From contig NZ_JPDS01000002.1 in the NCBI RefSeq assembly GCF_000766795.1, positions 1,183,001-1,247,000 on the forward strand: a DNA stretch of 64,000 bases. The letters are read 5' to 3'. Each line of letters opens with the position of its first letter. The first letter of the stretch is position 1. The notes beneath the pieces are model-generated. The model had not been told where the DNA came from. It searched no databases and was given only the letters and a program-made list of their open reading frames with translations. Shown in pieces: positions 57,960-64,000 of this stretch. Origin of the DNA: Polaribacter sp. Hel1_85. GTDB taxonomy: Bacteria; Bacteroidota; Bacteroidia; Flavobacteriales; Flavobacteriaceae. A program made the position numbers and the translations under genes.

Positions 57960-58832
57960 TTACTTATTTTGATTTAGCGTGTAAAAATAAACGTGTTCTA
58001 AAAGCGGTTTTATAGCTGTAAAACCAGTTGGCTGCTGTTCAGAAAAAACAGTAATCTGCAATTGTCTTTCAATTAGTTGCTGACTAATGATTTGAAAATT
58101 TTCTTGATAGTTTTCCAACTCATTTTGATTGATTGCTTTAGACCAAATTTTGCCTTCCAGTTCTGTAATTAATGCTTTTGGCTGTCCTGTTTTTAAAATT
58201 TGTCCTTTGTTCATTATGGTCATTTGTGAGCATAAATTTTTCACATCTTCAACCAAATGTGTAGAAAGAATAACCACAACATCTGCACTTATGTCATTTA
58301 AGAGTGTGTTAAACCTGTTGCGCTCTTCAGGATCTAAACCTGCTGTTGGTTCATCAACTATAATAATTTTTGGCTTACCCAATAATGCTTGAGCAACACC
58401 AAAACGTTGTTTCATTCCACCAGAAAACGTGTGCACTTCTTTGTCTTTAAAATCCCAAAGATTCACTTTGTTTAATAAGTATTGAATTTGCGTTTTACGC
58501 TCAACATCATTTTTAACACCTTTTAAAATGGCAATATGATTTAGTAAATCATAAGCACTCACTTTTGGATACACACCAAAATCCTGTGGCAAAAAGCCTA
58601 GGTTTTTTTTAATAAAATTAGGTTCACCTACAACATTAATATCGTTAAAAGAGATACTTCCAGAAGTTGGTTTTTGTAGTCCAACAATGGTTTTCATTAA
58701 AGACGATTTTCCTGCGCCATTAGGACCTAAAAGACCAAACATTCCGTTATCAATTTTTAGCGAAAGATTCTGTATAGCCTGATGTTTGTTTTTGTAAGTA
58801 AGGCAGAGATTTTTAATTTCTAGTGTGTTCAT
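57960..58832 (-). CDS. ABC transporter ATP-binding protein
   Basis: 290 residues from the ATG at 58832. An in-frame ATG at 58865 would add MPNIILPKLNI. Walker A GLLGPNGAGKSSLMKTIVGL, signature HTFSGGMKQRFGVAQALLG, Walker B IIIVDEPTAGLDPEERN and switch His in VILSTHLVEDVK are intact. The C-terminal extension (KAINQNELENYQENFQ) is typical of ABC-2 exporters. It pairs with the fused permease-peptidase encoded directly downstream. Confidence 0.93.
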   Translation of the reverse strand: MNTLEIKNLCLTYKNKHQAIQNLSLKIDNGMFGLLGPNGAGKSSLMKTIVGLQKPTSGSISFNDINVVGEPNFIKKNLGFLPQDFGVYPKVSAYDLLNHIAILKGVKNDVERKTQIQYLLNKVNLWDFKDKEVHTFSGGMKQRFGVAQALLGKPKIIIVDEPTAGLDPEERNRFNTLLNDISADVVVILSTHLVEDVKNLCSQMTIMNKGQILKTGQPKALITELEGKIWSKAINQNELENYQENFQIISQQLIERQLQITVFSEQQPTGFTAIKPLLEHVYFYTLNQNK

Positions 58833-58904
58833 AATATTGAGTTTAGGCAGTATAATGTTAGGCAACAGTTTGTTGCTTTTAAAAAAATGATATGTTTTAG
58901 GATG

Positions 58905-59111
58905 TTATTCTTCGGTGTATTCTAAAATATCTCCAGGTTGACATTCCAGCGTTTTGCAAATGGCTTCTAAAGTTTCAAACCGTACACCTTTGGCTTTTCC
59001 TGTTTTTAAAACCGAAAGATTTACAGGTGTAATTCCTATGTTATCTGCCAATTCTTTACTTTTCATTTTCCGTTTGGCGAGCATTACATCTATGTTTATA
59101 ATTATTGGCAT
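58905..59111 (-). CDS. Xre-type helix-turn-helix regulator
   Basis: A 68-residue single HTH_26-type domain: INIDVMLAKRKMKSKELADNIGITPVNLSVLKTGKAKGVRFETLEAICKTLECQPGDILEY. It is close in length and sequence to YozG-like regulators. It abuts the DUF2975 gene (1-bp gap), a pair seen repeatedly in Gram-positive and Bacteroidota genomes. It would bind the TATCGTAAAACGATA palindrome upstream of that pair. Confidence 0.92.
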   Translation of the reverse strand: MPIIINIDVMLAKRKMKSKELADNIGITPVNLSVLKTGKAKGVRFETLEAICKTLECQPGDILEYTEE

Positions 59112-59112
59112 A

Positions 59113-59628
59113 TTAAATATATAAGTCTTGTTCGTCCTGTAATTGCAATCCTCGTTTAAAAATATTGGCGAAAAACAAACTGAAAATTCCGAGGATAAAA
59201 TGGATAAATACTAAAGCCCAAATAAAGGATTCAATAACTACGAAAAAACTAGAGAAAATCACAATGGGCAATGGAACAAAAATATTAAAAAGATAAAATC
59301 GCTTTAATTCGGAAACATTTTTTAGGGTAAATAATTTAGGCTGAAAAAACACTTTAAATAATCTTGCTGCAAGTAAAAAGAAAATGCCATAAACCAATAA
59401 AGGCAATAAAAATGAAAAAATAATGTACGGAAGATTATTCTCTATATTAAATAAAGCTTCATTGGTAAAAGGATAATTTAGGTGTAATCTTTGGTTGTCT
59501 TTGTAGGGCTCAATGCCATATTCAGTTAGCAAACTAAATGTCGAAAACACAAAGCTAACAAGATAAATAGCAGCTATAGAATAGCATATATAATGTAATA
59601 TTATGGAAATTATTTTGGTCTGTTTCAT
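59113..59628 (-). CDS. DUF2975 domain-containing membrane protein
   Basis: 171 residues with four membrane segments (ISIILHYICYSIAAIYLVSF, YIIFSFLLPLLVYGIFFLLA, LFNIFVPLPIVIFSSFFVVI, FIHFILGIFSLFFANIFKRG). A short C-terminus EQDLYI is typical of DUF2975 proteins adjacent to a small Xre gene. It is the first gene of the operon leading to the Xre gene and then the ABC system. Its role is unknown, but it may modulate the regulator from the membrane. Confidence 0.8.
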   Translation of the reverse strand: MKQTKIISIILHYICYSIAAIYLVSFVFSTFSLLTEYGIEPYKDNQRLHLNYPFTNEALFNIENNLPYIIFSFLLPLLVYGIFFLLAARLFKVFFQPKLFTLKNVSELKRFYLFNIFVPLPIVIFSSFFVVIESFIWALVFIHFILGIFSLFFANIFKRGLQLQDEQDLYI

Positions 59629-59667
59629 TTTAATGATGCTTAATTATATCGCAAATATATAATTAAT

Positions 59668-59682
59668 TATCGTAAAACGATA
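59668..59682. promoter_or_regulatory. Probable Xre operator
   Basis: TATCGTAAAACGATA is a 15-bp palindrome 40 bp upstream of the DUF2975 start. A half-site TATATCGC lies at about 59645-59652. The position suits autoregulation by the Xre protein. Confidence 0.55.
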
Positions 59683-59747
59683 TTTTAAAAAAAATAATTA
59701 CATAATTTCTGGAATATAGTTAATCTATCCTGACTAATTTTTTAATT

Positions 59748-59862
59748 ACCGCCAACGTTGTTGTATAAGCTTTGTTGCGTTGTTTAAGCAATGAATTTAG
59801 TAAATAAAACACGAACGGAGAAATTCCGGAGGAATTTCCCAAGTGAGACAAAAATATAAGCT
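59748..59862. repeat. attC-like structured repeat, copy D (right end truncated)
   Basis: ACCGCCAACGTTGTTGTATAAG at the left is the reverse complement of the outer right arm of copy C (GTTGGCGGT). GAAATTCC/GGAATTTC (59820-59838) is the conserved hairpin, as in A. After AAGTGAG the sequence departs from the other copies and ends at TATAAGCTCG, so the right arm is missing. It is 120 bp upstream of the DUF2975 start and 100 bp before gatC. Confidence 0.65.
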
Positions 59863-59879
59863 CGATCGAGCTTTTTTTT
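59859..59879 (+). terminator. Plus-strand terminator-like palindrome
   Basis: AGCTCGATCGAGCT is a perfect 14-bp palindrome followed by eight T's. No plus-strand gene ends upstream in the island, so it may be a relic or insulate gatC. Confidence 0.6.
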
Positions 59880-59965
59880 AATTAAAGAAATACACCTCGC
59901 AATTTATTTTGAGGTTTCAAATTAATTGTCATTCTTACGAAAGTGGGAAACTAAAAATAGAAGAG

Positions 59966-60232
59966 ATGAGTAAAATTATGACAGTGGACGTATTGTCTAG
60001 TATTAAAGGAGCACAGCCCTCAGAAACTGTGAACAAATTATTTGAAGTAATTAAAAAAGCAAATACTACAAATAACTCATTTAATAAAAATCATAATAAT
60101 GCTGTGTCTTTAGATGATCTAAGAGAAGATGTTGTCATTGATAGTCCACAAGCCGAAAAACAAATCATTATTGAAAATTTTCCGAAAGAAAAGAATGGCT
60201 TTTTAGTAGTTTCTAAAGTGATAGAAGAATAA
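59966..60232 (+). CDS. gatC: Aspartyl/glutamyl-tRNA amidotransferase subunit C
   Basis: 88 residues from the ATG at 59966. An upstream in-frame ATG at 59909 lies in the intergenic spacer. The C-terminal half LREDVVIDSPQAEKQIIIEN and FPKEKNGFLVVSKVIEE matches the GatC C-terminus (LREDxV ... G.FxVPKVIE). The N-terminal half lacks the usual helical pattern of GatC, being short and Asn-rich (TTNNSFNKNHNN). It ends 2 bp before the gatA start, so the operon order gatC-gatA-gatB supports the call despite the divergent start. Confidence 0.75.
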   Translation: MSKIMTVDVLSSIKGAQPSETVNKLFEVIKKANTTNNSFNKNHNNAVSLDDLREDVVIDSPQAEKQIIIENFPKEKNGFLVVSKVIEE

Positions 60233-60234
60233 TT

Positions 60235-61635
60235 ATGGAATCGCAAATACATAAAATTCATCAGCAATTGATGAATAAAGAAATTACTTGTACCCAATTA
60301 GTGCAAGAAAGATTAGATTTATTAAAATCAAACACAAACAATACAGTCAATTCACTTTTAGACACTTTAGCTTTAGAATTAGCTGCAAAAGTAGATGCTA
60401 AAATTGCAAACGGACAAGAAATTGGTTTGTTAGAAGGAATTCCTTTTGGAATTAAAGATGTATACATGGTGCAAGGAACGTATACAACTGCAAGTTCTGA
60501 TTTACTAAAAAAATACAAGTCTTCTTATACTGCAACAGCAATTCAAAAATTATTTGATGCAGGTGCAATCCCGTTAGTAAAAGAAAATTGTGATTCTTTT
60601 GGACATGGTTCGTCATCAGAAAACACCATTTTTGGAGCCGTAAAAAATGCGATCAATCCAGATTTAGTTGGTGGAGGTTCTAGTGGAGGTTCTGCAGTAA
60701 ATGTTGCAAAAGATTATACAGTATTTTCAATTGGAGGAGATACAGGAGGTTCTGTTCGTCAGCCAGCAGGTTACAATAATATTTACGGATTAAAACCAAC
60801 CTATGGAAGAATTTCTAGATACGGTTTAATGGCGTATGCTTCATCAACAGATTGTGTAGGTCCAATTGCAAAATCTATAGAAGATATTAGAATTGTTTTA
60901 AATGTGATGAGTGGAAAGGATATAAAAGATCAGACTACTTATCAATCAGAAACAATTTTAGAAGACAATATTTTAAATGCTGATGAAATTAAAACCATTG
61001 GTTATTTTAAAAATTTCATCGAAAATGATGCTATTGATGCACAAGTAAAATCAGATTTTTTAGCATCCATAGAAAAAATAAAAGCAAAAGGAATTGAAGT
61101 AAAAGAGTTAGATTTCTTTGAATCAGATACGTTAGTTTCTACATATTACACTTTAGCAATGGCAGAAACTGCTTCTAATTTATCTAGATTAGATGGTACA
61201 AATTACGGAGCAAGAATTGAAGGAGATAATTTAAAAGATACGTATTCTATTACACGTTCAGAAAATTTTTCTGAAGAAACAAAACGTAGAATTGTTGGTG
61301 GAAATCAAGTATTATCGCAAGGTTTTTCTGATGAAATTTATTTAAAAGGATTGAATTTGAGAGATCAGATTTCTGATAATTTTGAAAAAGATTTTAAAGA
61401 AGTTGATATTATTTTATCACCAGTTACACCAAATTCTCCGCCAAAAATAGGAGACAGTTTAAGTGATCCTTTAGCAATGTATTTGTCAGATGCTTATACG
61501 GTTGGTTTTAGTTTAGGACAATTACCAACTTTAACTGTACCACAAGGAACAGAAACAGGATTGCAAATTACAGCAGCAAAAAATAATGACGAACTCGTTT
61601 TGAAGTTTGCTAACTTCTTAAAAGATACGATATAA
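60235..61635 (+). CDS. gatA: Aspartyl/glutamyl-tRNA amidotransferase subunit A
   Basis: 466 residues. The amidase signature GGGSSGGSAVNVAKDYTVFSIGGDTGGSVRQPA (catalytic Ser in GGDTGGS, cis-Ser SSGGS) and the upstream catalytic Lys in PFGIKDVYMVQG are present. GatA hydrolyses glutamine and supplies ammonia to GatB. Its stop overlaps the gatB start in TAATG, indicating translational coupling. It is part of the gatC-gatA-gatB/aspS operon. Confidence 0.95.
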   Translation: MESQIHKIHQQLMNKEITCTQLVQERLDLLKSNTNNTVNSLLDTLALELAAKVDAKIANGQEIGLLEGIPFGIKDVYMVQGTYTTASSDLLKKYKSSYTATAIQKLFDAGAIPLVKENCDSFGHGSSSENTIFGAVKNAINPDLVGGGSSGGSAVNVAKDYTVFSIGGDTGGSVRQPAGYNNIYGLKPTYGRISRYGLMAYASSTDCVGPIAKSIEDIRIVLNVMSGKDIKDQTTYQSETILEDNILNADEIKTIGYFKNFIENDAIDAQVKSDFLASIEKIKAKGIEVKELDFFESDTLVSTYYTLAMAETASNLSRLDGTNYGARIEGDNLKDTYSITRSENFSEETKRRIVGGNQVLSQGFSDEIYLKGLNLRDQISDNFEKDFKEVDIILSPVTPNSPPKIGDSLSDPLAMYLSDAYTVGFSLGQLPTLTVPQGTETGLQITAAKNNDELVLKFANFLKDTI

Positions 61636-64000
61636 TGGAATTGGAACAATTAAATGAGCTTTTAAAAAAGCACGATTTAGAGTTAGTAATTGGTTTAGAA
61701 ACACACGTTCGTTTAAATACGAATACCAAATTATTTTGTTCTTGTGCAAATCAAGAAATTGAAGAACCTAATAAAAATATCTGTTCTGTTTGTACAGGAC
61801 AAATGGGGGTTTTACCATCTATAAATAAAGAAGCAATTACAAAAGCAATTTATTTTGGAAAAGCGGTAAACTCTACTTTTAAAAATGAAGTTATTTCTTG
61901 GGATAGAAAGCATTATGAATATCCAGATAATCCAAAGAATATTCAAATAACACAGTTTCATAATCCTGTAATTCCAGACGGACAAGTTTCTTGTTATAGA
62001 AATGATGGAACTCAGTTTACAGTGAGTTTAACGCAAACTCATATTGAAGAAGATGCTGCTAAATTAATGCACGAAAAGAAAGTTTCTTTAGTCGACTTTA
62101 ACAAAGCTGGTGTTCCGTTAATAGAAATTGTAACAGATCCTTGTATTCGTAATATCGAAGATGCATCAACCTATGCACAGTATATTCAAAGAATTGTTCA
62201 GAACTTAAAAATATCCGAAGCAAACCTAGAAAAAGGTGAGTTTAAAAGTGATGTTTCTGTATCGCTTAGAAAGAAACATACGTATAATTTAAACCCAAGA
62301 ACAGAAATCAAAAACTTAAACTCATTTAAGTTTATGGTAGATGCTTTAAAGGAAGAAGTAGAAAAGCAATTAAATTATTATATAGAAAATAAAGCGTTTA
62401 GACCAGATCAAACAACTGTTTTATGGGATGCAGATTTAAAGCAAACCAAAACAATGCGTAAAAAGGAATTTGAAGCAGATTATCGTTTTATTTCTGAACC
62501 AGATTTACCATTTGTAAACATTAAACAAGTTGTAGAAAGTATAGATGTAGATGTAAGTTCTTTACCTTTTGCTGTAGAATCTATTTTGATTAAAGGTGGA
62601 GTTTTACCTCAAGATGCAAAGTTTTTTACTGCAGATGCTTTACGTTCTAAAACTTTTGTAGAAATTAATAATGTAATTAAAGATCCTTCTTTTGTTGCTA
62701 AAACTTTAGTAAACAATCTTGGAGCAGATGAGTATGCAAATATTCATAGTGTAGATCAATTGATTGAAATTTTTCAATTATTTAAAGAGGATAAAATTAC
62801 TTCTGTTTTAGTTCAAAACGGAATTACATCTTACTTAAAAGATAGAAATTTCGATTACAACAAATACTTTGAAGAAAATACCATTTCAGAAGATCAAATT
62901 AAGGCTGCTGTTTTAAAAGTAATATCAGAAAACGAAGCTATTGCAAATGATATAAAATCAGGAAACCAAGGTAAAGCAGGTATTCTTGTTGGTAAGGTAA
63001 TTGGCATTATTGGTAAAGGAGCTTCAGGGAAAGTAATTCGTCAAGAAATTTTAGATAACCTTAAAGGAAATTCTACAAATAAGAATACGAATGCAAAAGT
63101 TGGTCAACCTAATAAAGCAAATGGAGATCAACCAAAGGCAAAAACTGAAGAAGAAACGCTTCCAGAAATTCCTATTGTAATTAAAGAAGAATATAGAACT
63201 CATAAAATTTCTCAATTATCAGAAGAATCTATCAAAGAAGAAGTAACTTTATCTGGTTGGGTTTCTAGTGTTAGAGATCACGGAGAGTTAATTTTTATCG
63301 ATTTAAGAGATTCTAGCAATCAAATATTTCAAGTTCGTTTAAGTAGAGAAACTTTCCCTAATCTAGATGAATTGGTAAAGCTAAAACCAGAAACCGTAAT
63401 TATGGTTACTGGAGTTGTAGTTCAAAGAAACGAAGATGATTATAACGCAGGTTTAAGAACTGGTAAAATAGAATTAGAAACAGCTGCATTAGAAATTTTA
63501 AACTTATCTAAAACGCTTCCTTTTGAAATAAAAAGAGCGATGAAAACGAATGAAACTACTCGTTTTCAGTATAAGTTTTTAGATCATAGAAATGATGAAG
63601 TTCGTAAAGCAATTGTAAACAGACATAAAGTAATTAAGTTACTTAGAGATATTTTAGACGAGGAAGAATTTTTAGAAATTGAAACTCCAATTTTAACTGC
63701 AGGTACAGATGAAGGAGCAAGAGAATTTATTGTTCCTACAAGAAAACAAGCAGGTTCTTTTTATACATTACCGCAAGCGCCACAACAGTTTAAGCAAATG
63801 TTAATGGTGGGTGGTTTTGAAAAGTATTTCCAAATTGCACGTTGTTTTAGAGATGAAGATTCTAGAGGAGATAGACAACCAGAATTTACGCAATTAGATA
63901 TTGAAATGGCATACGCAAGTATGCAACAGATTATCGATTTAAACACCAAAATGTTTAATGAAATTGTGAAGAAAATTTATGGTAAAAAATGGATTTTACG
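61635..64000 (+). CDS. gatB: GatB-AspS fusion (amidotransferase subunit B / aspartyl-tRNA synthetase), partial
   Basis: The open frame runs from the ATG at 61635 to the window edge (788 codons). Residues 1 to about 475 are GatB: LVIGLETHVRLNTNTKLFCSC, CTGQMGVLP, ISWDRKHYEYPDNPKN, HIEEDAAKLMHE and LVGKVIGIIGKGASGKV. A linker (about 476-514, rich in Asn, Lys and Glu) leads to AspS: OB-fold TLSGWVSSVRDHGELIFIDLRD, and class II motifs TRFQYKFLDHRNDEVRKAIVNRH, EFLEIETPILTAGTDEGAREF and FQIARCFRDEDSRGDRQPEFTQ. Bifunctional GatB/AspS genes are known in flavobacteria. The fusion would channel mischarged Asp-tRNA(Asn) directly to the amidotransferase. The synthetase C-terminus is outside the window. 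Confidence 0.92.
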   Translation, partial: MELEQLNELLKKHDLELVIGLETHVRLNTNTKLFCSCANQEIEEPNKNICSVCTGQMGVLPSINKEAITKAIYFGKAVNSTFKNEVISWDRKHYEYPDNPKNIQITQFHNPVIPDGQVSCYRNDGTQFTVSLTQTHIEEDAAKLMHEKKVSLVDFNKAGVPLIEIVTDPCIRNIEDASTYAQYIQRIVQNLKISEANLEKGEFKSDVSVSLRKKHTYNLNPRTEIKNLNSFKFMVDALKEEVEKQLNYYIENKAFRPDQTTVLWDADLKQTKTMRKKEFEADYRFISEPDLPFVNIKQVVESIDVDVSSLPFAVESILIKGGVLPQDAKFFTADALRSKTFVEINNVIKDPSFVAKTLVNNLGADEYANIHSVDQLIEIFQLFKEDKITSVLVQNGITSYLKDRNFDYNKYFEENTISEDQIKAAVLKVISENEAIANDIKSGNQGKAGILVGKVIGIIGKGASGKVIRQEILDNLKGNSTNKNTNAKVGQPNKANGDQPKAKTEEETLPEIPIVIKEEYRTHKISQLSEESIKEEVTLSGWVSSVRDHGELIFIDLRDSSNQIFQVRLSRETFPNLDELVKLKPETVIMVTGVVVQRNEDDYNAGLRTGKIELETAALEILNLSKTLPFEIKRAMKTNETTRFQYKFLDHRNDEVRKAIVNRHKVIKLLRDILDEEEFLEIETPILTAGTDEGAREFIVPTRKQAGSFYTLPQAPQQFKQMLMVGGFEKYFQIARCFRDEDSRGDRQPEFTQLDIEMAYASMQQIIDLNTKMFNEIVKKIYGKKWIL

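Noticed and set aside
1..64000. CRISPR arrays, tRNA and rRNA genes
   Set aside because: I searched by eye for regular repeat-spacer arrays, tRNA T-arm patterns (GGTTCGAATCC and variants) and conserved rRNA blocks and found none. A dedicated tRNA and CRISPR scan could still find short or degenerate cases.

Overview
This is a contiguous chromosomal window from an AT-rich member of the Bacteroidota, most likely a marine Flavobacteriia of the Polaribacter type. That placement is inferred from C-terminal type IX secretion sorting domains, TonB receptor architecture, promoter elements of the TAnnTTTG type, a polysaccharide lyase family 6 protein, DUF3127/DUF4230/DUF1842 families and a GatB-AspS fusion. 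No rRNA, tRNA or CRISPR array was recognised.

Layout. 1-5.0 kb (mostly minus strand): the N-terminal part of a TonB-dependent receptor behind a TPP riboswitch, then arfB, a NadR-like kinase, a PnuC-type transporter, a GGGP synthase and a phosphopantetheinyl transferase. 5.0-7.8 kb: adenosylhomocysteinase and an IS110-family element (copy 1) with a structured left end. 8-46 kb: mostly core genes, including thioredoxin-fold lipoproteins and secreted proteins, an endonuclease, an EamA exporter, comM/yifB, PEP carboxylase, tilS, pabB, a PagL-like barrel protein, lpdA, an M3 peptidase, purEK, greA, a HIT protein, a histidine kinase, an alginate-lyase-like PL6 protein, aat and a frameshifted RluA-type pseudouridine synthase. 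46.4-47.9 kb: a DUF1842 protein and the Sua5-type tRNA modification gene.

48.0-59.9 kb is an accessory island. Four copies of a roughly 120-bp structured repeat (A, B, C, D) separate minus-strand gene units: Fic, ParE/ParD toxin-antitoxin, a GNAT acetyltransferase, and an ABC transporter with an M1-peptidase-fused permease plus its Xre and DUF2975 genes. Repeat C folds into a long imperfect hairpin with CCAAC/GTTGG ends, resembling an integron attC site, and sits 4 bp beyond the GNAT stop codon. Units Fic and ParDE share an identical 149-nt tail carrying a terminator. One copy of that tail is split by IS110 copy 2 and the other is intact, which places the IS ends to within a few bases. IS30 (frameshifted) and IS3 elements are also inserted there.

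After the island the core resumes with gatC-gatA-gatB/aspS, the last a fusion gene that runs off the right edge.

Main points for a second look: the attC-like cassette repeats without a visible integrase; the two IS110 elements with matching structured left ends, which are candidate bridge RNAs, and the paralogous empty site; the tandem operator at the PL6 gene and a probable one-base indel in its start region; three single-A frameshifts in all; and intergenic-type repeats embedded in-frame within tilS and pabB.
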